Assembly (NCBI RefSeq): GCF_000332195.1
Contig: NZ_KB235922.1
Coordinates: 2,442,211 to 2,506,210 of the forward strand
Length of the DNA: 64,000 nt
Direction: 5' to 3'
From: Pleurocapsa sp. PCC 7319
Lineage (GTDB): Bacteria > Cyanobacteriota > Cyanobacteriia > Cyanobacteriales > Xenococcaceae
Below, piece after piece: positions 8,727 to 16,162 of this stretch. The first letter of the stretch is position 1; each line of letters opens with the position of its first letter. The notes under the pieces are model-generated. The model searched no databases and was not told where the DNA came from. It was given only the letters and a program-made list of their open reading frames with translations. The position numbers were made by a program, and so were the translations under genes.

Positions 8727-9640
8727 ACTCTCCACGCCTGGCTCAAGAACTATGGACTCAACTCTGGTTAATTTATCGTCAAAGAGTTGCCTACGCCCGT
8801 GTCTATGAAAATATGATCCAAGCAGCAGGAGGCACAGTTGCTAACGATCATATTGCCTTCCGTTCCTTGCGACTAGAGGTGGATAGTACGGACGGGAAGA
8901 TAAATTTAGGAATTCCTTACTTAGAAAGTATTGTGCAATGGTTAGGCTACGAGGCAGCAGGAGAATATCATTTTCGCGATCGCCATCTGTATGCTCGTCA
9001 CTATCGTCATCCTGAACAAGATCAATACGATCTGCCGAAACTCTTTATTAGCGAACTGATTGTAGAGCAATTACCATCATCAATTGCTCAGTCGATTCTA
9101 GATACAGTGCAATCTGGTTCGTTCTCCTCTCTACCTGCTTGGCAAAAATCATCTCTTCCATCACAGCAAGATGAAAAAGCGATCGCCAAAGCTCTGATTT
9201 CTATCTTTACTCGCCCTTGGACACCGCCCAAACGAACTACTGTAGAAGAAGTTAATGAAGTTAGCCAGTATGGAGCCTGGGTACTTTTGCATGGCTACAG
9301 TGTGAATCACTTCACTGGTTACGTTAATCGTCAGAATACCCCCATCTATCCCGATCTTGAAAGTACGGCTCATGCTCTAGCTAATCAAGGAGTGCCAATG
9401 AAAGATAGCTTTGAAGGCGGAAAAGCTAGTGGTTTAAAGCAAACTGCAACTCAATCTGTGATTGAATCAGTTCCCGTTCTAAATAAGCATGGACACTTAG
9501 ATGAGATGCTTTGGAGCTATGCCTATTATGAACTGGCAGAACGTTATCTTGTCCCAGATAGCACTGGAAACCAAACCCTGTTTGAAGGCTTTATTGCTCC
9601 TCAAGCACAACATCTATTTGACATGACAAAAGCCAAATAA
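8723..9640 (+). CDS. hglS: DUF1338 protein, HglS-type 2-oxoadipate dioxygenase/decarboxylase
   Basis: 305 residues starting in the ATGA overlap with the aminotransferase. The N-terminal DHIAFRSLRL places a histidine at 43 and an arginine at 47, the H-x3-R spacing of the metal and substrate residues in characterised HglS. A second histidine candidate lies in LLHGYSVNHFTGY, and an acidic residue near FEGFIAPQ may complete the iron site. Characterised family members convert 2-oxoadipate to 2-hydroxyglutarate with O2 and Fe(II) at the end of lysine catabolism. The length is shorter than the Pseudomonas enzyme but near the plant and short bacterial forms. Function is inferred from family and operon; the family call itself is good. 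Confidence 0.78.
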   Translation: MNSPRLAQELWTQLWLIYRQRVAYARVYENMIQAAGGTVANDHIAFRSLRLEVDSTDGKINLGIPYLESIVQWLGYEAAGEYHFRDRHLYARHYRHPEQDQYDLPKLFISELIVEQLPSSIAQSILDTVQSGSFSSLPAWQKSSLPSQQDEKAIAKALISIFTRPWTPPKRTTVEEVNEVSQYGAWVLLHGYSVNHFTGYVNRQNTPIYPDLESTAHALANQGVPMKDSFEGGKASGLKQTATQSVIESVPVLNKHGHLDEMLWSYAYYELAERYLVPDSTGNQTLFEGFIAPQAQHLFDMTKAK

Positions 9641-9758
9641 GTCAAATGTCTCATGTGAATTAGACAAATTTATTTACCTTAAATAGCTGAGAGCTGAGAG
9701 CTGATGGCTGATAGCTAGAAAATCAAATGAACATAGCTAATTCACACCAAGCGTTTAC

Positions 9759-10034
9759 TTATTTCCGACGAATACGAACTTTTTTCTGGGGGTCTTGTTT
9801 TCTAATCCAGCCCAAAAATTTCTGCATTTTAGGTTCAGATTTAAGCTTATCAATGGTGTTTAGTTGTCTCGCCAATTCTAAATTGGTATAAAGAGAGTGA
9901 AGCTGCCGATGACAAGGAGAACAAATATCAATGGTCGCTCCCGAATTTGCCTGCTTGCGCTTTACTGTTTGTCGGGGGATGAGATGGTGAACCGTAAGTT
10001 GCTTAACATCGCGATCGCATAATTGACAGGGCAT
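9759..10034 (-). CDS. Small HNH endonuclease-like protein
   Basis: 91 residues from ATG at 10034; a TTG at 10067 would add 11 residues but puts an odd hydrophobic leader before the CxxC. The order CQLC, LTVHHLIPR, CSPCHRQLH is the typical zinc-bound HNH layout (paired cysteines, the HH catalytic histidine, and the last His). A basic tail (KKVRIRRK) may bind DNA. Such stand-alone HNH proteins are widespread in cyanobacteria and their targets are mostly unknown. It is convergent with the hglS operon and divergent from the ECF sigma gene. Confidence 0.75.
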   Translation of the reverse strand: MPCQLCDRDVKQLTVHHLIPRQTVKRKQANSGATIDICSPCHRQLHSLYTNLELARQLNTIDKLKSEPKMQKFLGWIRKQDPQKKVRIRRK

Positions 10035-10115
10035 ACTAGAAAAATAATTGATGAGAAATTGAACCAAGATTAACTGTCTTCAGTCTAAAGAAAAAGAACT
10101 AAGTATTTCTTGAAG

Positions 10116-10760
10116 ATGAGCGAAACGTTAGCCACTGAAAAGGCTATTGCAGCAGATGCAGAATCAGAAACAGGCGTGCAGACAGAACAAGAATCAGAAC
10201 AAAAATTAGTTTTACTTTGTCAGCAAGGAGATCGCCAAAGCTTTCGTCTGCTTTATCAACGCTATCAACATCGAGTGCGCTCAACTATCTATCAGCTATG
10301 TGGCAAATCTATGTTAGATGATTTGGTTCAGGAGGTTTTTTTAAGAGCTTGGAAAGGATTACCTAAACTCAGAACAACTAAATATTTTGCTACTTGGTTA
10401 TATCGCATAAGCTGGAATGTAGCGACCGATCAACGGCGTAAATTAGCTAGAGGTCGAGAACAAACTAATTTTAATGAAAAGTCTGAGGACAAAGATCAGT
10501 TAAGTTACAGTAAAAATTTATCTAATATCGAAGATACACCAGATTTAATGCATTTGCATTATCAAGATCTGGTGCAAAGGGGTTTAAATAATCTCAGTTT
10601 TGACCATCGTGCTGTTTTAGTTTTGCACGATTTAGAAGATTTACCTCAAAAACAAGTAGCCGAAATTCTAGATGTACCTGTGGGAACAGTTAAATCTCGT
10701 TTATTTCATGCCAGAAATTCGTTTAAAAAATTTTTAGAACAAAAAGGGCTAACTTTTTAA
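10116..10760 (+). CDS. ECF (group 3) RNA polymerase sigma factor
   Basis: 214 residues from ATG 10116; a TTG two codons earlier is less likely. Region 2 spans about 40-105, with FRLLYQRYQHRVRSTIYQLC, the LDDLVQEVFLRAWKGL helix and FATWLYRISWNVATDQRRK. Region 4 follows a linker at about 155-205, with LSFDHRAVLVLHDLEDLPQ and the helix-turn-helix VAEILDVPVGTVKSRLFHAR. An acidic N-terminal extension of about 30 residues precedes it. The next two genes are a small single-pass membrane protein and a Spy/CpxP-like periplasmic protein, so an envelope-stress role is likely. The arrangement recalls the cyanobacterial SigG locus, but I do not assign the symbol. Confidence 0.9.
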   Translation: MSETLATEKAIAADAESETGVQTEQESEQKLVLLCQQGDRQSFRLLYQRYQHRVRSTIYQLCGKSMLDDLVQEVFLRAWKGLPKLRTTKYFATWLYRISWNVATDQRRKLARGREQTNFNEKSEDKDQLSYSKNLSNIEDTPDLMHLHYQDLVQRGLNNLSFDHRAVLVLHDLEDLPQKQVAEILDVPVGTVKSRLFHARNSFKKFLEQKGLTF

Positions 10761-10811
10761 AGATTAAATATGTATTTTTTAATCATTTTTTCAATCATTA
10801 GGAATAACATC

Positions 10812-11228
10812 ATGACTAACTTAAACAACGATAACCACCAAAATCTCGTCAGTTTTTTACAGCATCATCGACCAATGCCGCCTCAAAGTCACCCCGATTT
10901 AGAACAGACCATAATCGACTCCCTTGAACCACGAGCAACTCCAGGACATACACGTGATTTTAAATCTAATTGGATTATTTCTAGTACTAGCGCATTGCGA
11001 TCGCCAGCGAAGCTAATCGCTACAGGATTTTTATTTACCACTGTTAGTTTTGGCTGGAGAACTCCTCGGATTGCTGTTGAACCTAAAGATCTAGAAAATT
11101 TCTTGGTTAATAATTGGCAAGACACTCTAGACAATAACTATTACGCTGCTACAGAAGAAACTGAAAACTATTGGCTACTACCTACCGTATACGAACCCCA
11201 GCCAGCTTTATCTGTTTCTGCTAATTAG
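10812..11228 (+). CDS. Probable anti-sigma factor, single-pass membrane protein
   Basis: 138 residues from ATG 10812, which has AGGA 8 bases upstream; the frame is open from 10770 but the extra residues look like noise. The N-terminal cytoplasmic part (about 1-60, with HHRPMPPQSHPDLEQTIIDSL) is followed by one hydrophobic segment near residues 70-85 (KLIATGFLFTTVSFGW) and a polar C-terminal part with acidic and aromatic residues. There is no zinc-binding HxxxCxxC motif. The position 51 bases after an ECF sigma gene and the shape (cytoplasmic head, one membrane pass) are the reasons for the call; sequence homology alone would not support it. Confidence 0.6.
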   Translation: MTNLNNDNHQNLVSFLQHHRPMPPQSHPDLEQTIIDSLEPRATPGHTRDFKSNWIISSTSALRSPAKLIATGFLFTTVSFGWRTPRIAVEPKDLENFLVNNWQDTLDNNYYAATEETENYWLLPTVYEPQPALSVSAN

Positions 11229-11307
11229 ATCAAAACTAAATTTTTAAATCAATTTTAAATCAATAGATAATATATTTTATTTTTTTCATATATCACCGAA
11301 CATAAAT

Positions 11308-11901
11308 ATGTTTTCGATGCGATGGCAATATTCATTATCTATAACTGCTATGACACTCTTCATGCTTCATAGCTCTCCTGTGCTAGCTGCTTCACAGCTA
11401 TTTTTTTCTGAAGAAGACAAAAGTGATTGCACTCTACGCTCTGCTAAAGCTAATCGTGCACCCTACCCCAAAAATCATCTCGCTTGGGGTGAAAAAATCG
11501 CCAATCAACGAGCGCAAGCTGTATTTTATCTTTCTAAAGTTGCTATAACCATAGCCGATAGTTCTGTATCAGTAACAGAGTCTCAAAAGCCTTTCAACCT
11601 TCTTCAGCAACTTAATCTGACTAGCGAACAACAACAGCAAATTAGACAAATCCACCGCAAATATAGGCAAAAAATACGCCAAAAAAAACAGAGCTTGACC
11701 GTGTTACAACAACAGTTGTCGGACATGATGGTAGGAACAGAAACAGTTGAATTAATTAGAGCTAAAAATCAGCAATTATTAGCCCTGCGTCAAGAGATAG
11801 AAAAATTGCGCTTTGAGAGTATGTTAGCTACCAGAGAAATATTAACTCTTTCGCAACGTCAGAAGTTTAGAGAAATAATGGAATCTCATCTAGCTCAATA
11901 A
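11308..11901 (+). CDS. Periplasmic Spy/CpxP-like protein
   Basis: 197 residues. A signal peptide covers about 1-27 (ends SPVLAAS). The mature part has the LTSEQQQQIRQIHRKYRQKI helix and a second LTLSQRQKFREIM repeat, both matching the LTxxQ-type motif of Spy/CpxP/heavy-metal-resistor proteins, joined by a long Gln/Lys-rich helix. The family forms helical cradles in the periplasm that bind unfolded proteins or feed back on stress sensors. Being third after an ECF sigma factor and a likely anti-sigma factor, it is a natural regulon output or feedback element. The gap of 79 bases upstream may hold its own promoter. Confidence 0.75.
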   Translation: MFSMRWQYSLSITAMTLFMLHSSPVLAASQLFFSEEDKSDCTLRSAKANRAPYPKNHLAWGEKIANQRAQAVFYLSKVAITIADSSVSVTESQKPFNLLQQLNLTSEQQQQIRQIHRKYRQKIRQKKQSLTVLQQQLSDMMVGTETVELIRAKNQQLLALRQEIEKLRFESMLATREILTLSQRQKFREIMESHLAQ

Positions 11902-11952
11902 CTGGAAAAACAATATACTTAAAATATGTGATAAATTAGATAATGCTAATAC

Positions 11953-12034
11953 GCGGATGTGGTGGAATTGGTAGACACGCACGCTTGAGGGGCGTGTGGC
12001 TCACGCCTTGCGAGTTCGATTCTCGCCATCCGCA
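11953..12034 (+). tRNA. trnL: tRNA-Leu (anticodon GAG)
   Basis: The acceptor stem is GCGGATG with CATCCGC, the D-arm includes GGTGGAATTGGTAGACACG, the anticodon stem CACGC/GCGTG encloses the loop TTGAGGG (GAG), there is a long variable arm (class II), and the T-arm has GCGAGTTCGATTCTCGC. The discriminator is A and CCA is not encoded. A run of T follows at once and may end transcription. Confidence 0.95.
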
Positions 12035-12078
12035 TTTTTTTAACATTCAACTAGAGCGCAATTTAGACTCTTAGTACT

Positions 12079-12654
12079 GTGTTATACCAAGATCTAGCCG
12101 ACCATTTTGCTCCTATCAAGTCAATAACGTCATCTTATCTTCAGCAAAATGTTATCAAAAAAGCAATTACTTTAGATAATTATTTAGTGGATAAATTAGG
12201 TAACTCCATCTCTACTTATTTAAATAGTTGGCTTGCACAACACCCTATGATCGAGTGGCTAGTCAGTCATCCTGTCATTAGTTTAATTACTGGCTTAATA
12301 GTAGCCATTTTGGTAACAAGGTTATTGGTAACGATTTATCGTGCGATCGCCAATACTATTGATCGAATGTGGTTGTGGATTCTGCGATCTCCTTTGTTAT
12401 TGGTTAAATTTTTAATTGGCTGGGAAGCCAAGTCTAAAAGTTCCTCCTCCAATACCACAATCACTAACTACGAAGTAATCAGTGATTCAGACCAATTAGC
12501 AGCAATTGTGGCTCGTTTGGATAAAATTCAACAGCAACAGGAGCAGATTTTACAAGATATTGCTCAACTAAAACAAAAATCACAAAAATCACTGGCTATC
12601 AGCCCCCAACAAATTAAGTTGCCCGCAGCTCAAGTAATAAGTAACCAGAAGTAA
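12079..12654 (+). CDS. Hypothetical membrane protein with C-terminal coiled coil
   Basis: 191 residues from a GTG start. There is an amphipathic N-terminal part, then two close hydrophobic stretches (about 55-80 with HPVISLITGLIVAILVTRLL, and 94-112 with MWLWILRSPLLLVKFLIG), then a hydrophilic tail whose IVARLDKIQQQQEQILQDIA is a good coiled coil. No known domain was recognised. It lies 44 bases after tRNA-Leu on the same strand but is unlikely to be functionally linked to it. Confidence 0.6.
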   Translation: MLYQDLADHFAPIKSITSSYLQQNVIKKAITLDNYLVDKLGNSISTYLNSWLAQHPMIEWLVSHPVISLITGLIVAILVTRLLVTIYRAIANTIDRMWLWILRSPLLLVKFLIGWEAKSKSSSSNTTITNYEVISDSDQLAAIVARLDKIQQQQEQILQDIAQLKQKSQKSLAISPQQIKLPAAQVISNQK

Positions 12655-12844
12655 ATGAGTTGTATCATCGCAATTAGTATATACAAAAAATTACATTTTG
12701 TAACCACAGAAAATAACCTACGCAAAATTTAGTGATATCTTTCCAAAAAAAAGACTTATTTTGAATACCCTAAAAAGCTATTAGCTATTAGCTAGGGCGA
12801 ATCCCTTTACCATCTAGATAATTGAGCAACAATAACTAAGAATT

Positions 12845-13054
12845 ATGATTGTTACTTACAACCAAGAAAGAAAAAAAAGGATTGTTACCGCACCTTCATC
12901 AACCTTCTCTTTATCCATTAATGCAATCAATATTCCCTCAACAATAATTAGTGTTGAAGTAGCTGAAGATGAATCAGTAGAGTGGATTTGGACAGTATAC
13001 CCTGATGGTTCAAAAGTAGTCACAGGCTACGACATTATTAAAAATAATCCATAG
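12845..13054 (+). CDS. Small hypothetical protein
   Basis: 69 residues from ATG 12845, with a beta-rich composition (FSLSINAINIPSTIISVEVAE... WIWTVYPDGSKVVTGYDII). No signal peptide, cysteines or known motif. The start lacks a strong Shine-Dalgarno sequence. It lies only 23 bases before the next gene in the same direction, so co-transcription is possible. It may be a fragment of a beta-sandwich protein. Confidence 0.45.
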   Translation: MIVTYNQERKKRIVTAPSSTFSLSINAINIPSTIISVEVAEDESVEWIWTVYPDGSKVVTGYDIIKNNP

Positions 13055-13077
13055 TCAATTTACCCTACTATAAAACC

Positions 13078-13530
13078 ATGCCGTCAAATCGTAGTAAGGT
13101 AACTCTTCGTGAAATCACAGCTGACAGTGTTCGCACGATTTGTAACCTCTCAGTTCGTGATGAGCAGCAGAAATTTGTAGCGCCAAACGCCATGTCCATC
13201 GCCCAAGCATACTTTTCTGAATATGCTTGGTTTAGAGCTATCTATGCTGACACCACGCCTGTTGGCTTTCTTATGTTAGAGGATAAACCAGAGGAATCAG
13301 AATATTATTTGTGGCGTTTCATGATTGATGCTCGATATCAGGGTATGGGCTTCGGTCGCCGCTCACTGTTACTTCTAATCGATCGCGTCAAGACTAGACC
13401 GAATGCTACTGAACTGCTAACAAGTGTTGTTCAAGGTGAGGGAAGCCCACAAGGTTTCTATGAAAAATTAGGTTTTAAATTGACGGGGGAATATGAAGAA
13501 GAGGAGGCAATAATGAGACTAATCCTCTGA
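13078..13530 (+). CDS. GNAT N-acetyltransferase, possibly polyamine-type
   Basis: 150 residues. RFMIDARYQGMGFGRRSLLLLID carries the acetyl-CoA loop (Q-G-M-G-F-G), preceded by the strand SEYYLWRF and followed by the C-terminal SPQGFYEKLGFKLTGE. The layout resembles diamine/spermidine acetyltransferases of the BltD/PaiA sort, which acetylate polyamines, but the substrate assignment is only suggestive. It starts with ATG directly behind the small hypothetical gene and ends 47 bases before a VOC-domain gene in the same direction. The three may form a short transcription unit. Confidence 0.82.
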   Translation: MPSNRSKVTLREITADSVRTICNLSVRDEQQKFVAPNAMSIAQAYFSEYAWFRAIYADTTPVGFLMLEDKPEESEYYLWRFMIDARYQGMGFGRRSLLLLIDRVKTRPNATELLTSVVQGEGSPQGFYEKLGFKLTGEYEEEEAIMRLIL

Positions 13531-13577
13531 AACTTTTGTTCAACTGACATATGAAGTAGTAAAACAAAAGTAAAGTC

Positions 13578-13943
13578 ATGAATAAACACGAAAAAATTAA
13601 TTACGTTGAATTCCCTGCCAAAGATATAGAAGCTACGAAAGCTTTCTTTACTCAAGTTTTCGGTTGGACTTTTGAAGATTATGGTACGGAATATACAGCT
13701 TTTTCCAATGCTGGTATCGATGGTGGCTTTTTTCAATCCGATCTAACTGCCTCTACTGAAAATGGCAGCGCACTTGTAGTTTTTTATAGCCAAGAGTTAG
13801 AGCAAACTCAATCAAAGATCGAGAATGCTGGTGGTTTGATTGTCAAGCCCATCTTTTCATTTCCAGGAGGCAGACGTTTTCACTTTAGTGATCCTAGTGG
13901 TAACGAATATGCCGTTTGGTCAGAAATAAATGCATCGCCATAG
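13578..13943 (+). CDS. VOC-superfamily (glyoxalase-like) protein
   Basis: 121 residues. It starts INYVEFPAKDIEATKAFFTQVFGWTFEDYGTEY, the standard first beta-alpha-beta unit of a vicinal oxygen chelate domain, and ends FHFSDPSGNEYAVWSE, the second. VOC proteins bind a metal at a cup formed by two such units and serve as glyoxalases, dioxygenases or resistance proteins. Here the usual first-strand histidine is replaced by glutamate (VEF), common in uncharacterised members. The substrate is unknown. Confidence 0.85.
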   Translation: MNKHEKINYVEFPAKDIEATKAFFTQVFGWTFEDYGTEYTAFSNAGIDGGFFQSDLTASTENGSALVVFYSQELEQTQSKIENAGGLIVKPIFSFPGGRRFHFSDPSGNEYAVWSEINASP

Positions 13944-14094
13944 ACAAGTAAAAATATACTCACACATTAAAAGCGAATTAAATCCCAAAAATTATTGAAA
14001 GCCAAAGGTGATCGGCTACGTGCAGCACTTAACGCTTTTTATTTAAGTAAAAGCATAGTCAAGCCAATTTTAATACTAATGAGAGAAAAAAACA

Positions 14095-15837
14095 GTGAAT
14101 AGATTACAAGATATAGATATTGTTGATCGGCTTCAAGATTTTGATGCTTATATGGAGAAGCTCCTGCAAGACTGGAATGCACCAGGAGTTGGTGTCGGAA
14201 TTGTGGCAGAAGATAAGTTAGTCTTTGCTCAAGGCTATGGCGATCGCAACTACGCAGAAAAGTTACCCTTTACCTCGAAAACACTCTTTTCCATCGGTTC
14301 CAATACCAAGCTTTTTACCGCGATCGCTGCGGGAATATTGGTAGAAGAAGGCAAGTTAACCTGGGATGAGCCGATCAGCGACGCCGTGCCGACAATTCGC
14401 TTTTATAACCGTGAGCTAGATAATACTGTAACCCTGCGGGATATGCTAGCTCACCGTACTGGTATCACTCGCCACGATGGGATCTGGTATCATCAGGACT
14501 CATTAACTCGTAAGGATATCTTTGATCGCCTTAAATACCTAAAACCAGAGGCACCATTACGACAGACATTTCTCTATAACAACCTGATGTATGCTGCTGT
14601 TGGTTATATTATCCAACTTCTTTCAGGAAAAACTTGGGAAGAATTTGTCCGGGAGAAAATATTTCAGCCTTTAGAAATGGACAGCAGTGTCTATACCATT
14701 GCGGATATGGTTCAGCAATCAGACTATGGGGTACCATTCAACGAAAAACGAGAAAGTGATGAGATTTATCAGATTCCCCACTATGAAGAAATAGAAGCCA
14801 TAGCTCCCGCAGGGGCAATTGTCTCTAATATTGAGGACATATCCCATTGGCTCATAGCATTAATGAACGACGGAAAGTATTTTGATCGGCAAGTTCTCCC
14901 TGCGAATATACTCAATGCCACTCTAGAACCTGCGATCGCTCTGTCCAATGTATTAGGTAAAACCTATGACTGGTGGGAATTGCTTAACCCTATTTACGGC
15001 ATGGGTCGTGAAACTGTAGCTTATCGCGGGCATTTATTGACCTATCATGGGGGTGCTATCGATGGATTTCACTCTCAGATATCTTTTCTCCCTCAGTCGA
15101 AACTCGGCGCAATTGTTTTCGCAATCGGTGATCATTGTGCATCCCTAAGCGATATCGTCACCTACAACATTTACGAACGTCTATTAGATCTGGAGCCAAC
15201 TCCTTGGAGCGATCGCTGGCTGGATATAAGACTCAAGGCTAAACAAGCAGGCAAAGAAGCGCGTTCTAAAGCCGGTGAAGATCGAGTTGCCAATACCAAT
15301 CCTTCCCATTCTTTAGCCGATTATGTTGGTGAATATGAACATCCAGCCTATGGCATTCTCAAGATTGCCATGAAAGATAATAATCTTCAATTCAACTTTG
15401 GCAGGATTAATCTTCCCCTGACTCACTTTCACTATGACCGCTTCGATACACCAGATGATGAGCGTTACGGCAAGCGATCAGTAAATTTCCTGACCAATCC
15501 TCAAGGTGATGTTGATCGAGCAGCTATGTCCATAAGTGAGGCAGAAGAAATATTTACCCGTCAGGCTGAAACTCTGGACTTGCAATTATTAGCGCAGCTT
15601 GCAGGAACATACGAAACACCCACCGACTTTAAGTTTCAGGTTGTTCTAAAACAAGATAATTTTCTCTACCTAGCAGTTCCAGAACAGCCAGAAGAAAAAC
15701 TGATTCCCTACAATAACTTTACGTTTCGCGTCCAGCGTTTTTCTGATATGACCTTCGAGTTTGTGATGGAAAACGGACAGGTATCGGCTCTCAAACAGAA
15801 AGATCCGTCAGGCGAATACATATTAAAACGTTGCTGA
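14095..15837 (+). CDS. Serine hydrolase, beta-lactamase/class C (PBP-like) family with C-terminal lipocalin-like part
   Basis: 580 residues from GTG 14095. The SxxK catalytic motif is S69-N-T-K72 in SIGSNTKLFTAIA, the second motif is Y161-N-N, and the HxG-like third motif is YHGGAIDG near residue 320. The N-terminal 370 residues are the beta-lactamase/transpeptidase fold; the rest (ADYVGEYEHPAYG... and LAGTYETPTDFKF) is of the DUF3471/lipocalin-like type. Relatives act as esterases, D-aminopeptidases or peptidases on small substrates. No signal peptide is evident, so it may be cytoplasmic. The gene is not in an obvious operon. Confidence 0.87.
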   Translation: MNRLQDIDIVDRLQDFDAYMEKLLQDWNAPGVGVGIVAEDKLVFAQGYGDRNYAEKLPFTSKTLFSIGSNTKLFTAIAAGILVEEGKLTWDEPISDAVPTIRFYNRELDNTVTLRDMLAHRTGITRHDGIWYHQDSLTRKDIFDRLKYLKPEAPLRQTFLYNNLMYAAVGYIIQLLSGKTWEEFVREKIFQPLEMDSSVYTIADMVQQSDYGVPFNEKRESDEIYQIPHYEEIEAIAPAGAIVSNIEDISHWLIALMNDGKYFDRQVLPANILNATLEPAIALSNVLGKTYDWWELLNPIYGMGRETVAYRGHLLTYHGGAIDGFHSQISFLPQSKLGAIVFAIGDHCASLSDIVTYNIYERLLDLEPTPWSDRWLDIRLKAKQAGKEARSKAGEDRVANTNPSHSLADYVGEYEHPAYGILKIAMKDNNLQFNFGRINLPLTHFHYDRFDTPDDERYGKRSVNFLTNPQGDVDRAAMSISEAEEIFTRQAETLDLQLLAQLAGTYETPTDFKFQVVLKQDNFLYLAVPEQPEEKLIPYNNFTFRVQRFSDMTFEFVMENGQVSALKQKDPSGEYILKRC

Positions 15838-15970
15838 AGTAGGGCGATTTAATTTAATCAAGCAAAACTTTCCTTTTGTTTGTCACTATTCAACCTGAAT
15901 TCAATAAAGCTAAAAACTTTGAAATTTTTTATAGATGCTTGAATTCCTGATTATTTACCATAAGAAATTA

Positions 15971-16089
15971 TATAGTCATTCCAAATAAAAACCATACGAT
16001 TGTGTAAGGGCGAATCGCGATTCGCCCCTACGATAATTATCTGTCTAACAAAATCTCTCATCATAGGTCAACTAATTGGAATGACTATA
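15971..16089. mobile_element. MITE-like element with 14-bp perfect terminal inverted repeats
   Basis: TATAGTCATTCCAA at 15971-15984 is the exact inverse of TTGGAATGACTATA at 16076-16089. The 119-bp unit has no coding capacity and carries in its middle the 28-bp palindrome at 16004-16031. The TA at each tip is what an IS630/mariner-type transposase target would leave. No second copy with these ends was noticed in the window. Confidence 0.6.
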
Positions 16090-16162
16090 ACTCCGAATTC
16101 CCAACTCCGAACTCCAAATTCCCAACTCCGAATTCATTGCTGTAGTTCTTGAAAAATTTTTT

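Noticed and set aside
9684-9720. Regulatory operators in AGCTGATAGCT-like intergenic sequence (also near 5541, 12776, 19270, 56570, 56660)
   Set aside because: These recur as loose short tandem repeats in many gaps with no fixed position to promoters; low-complexity repeats fit better.
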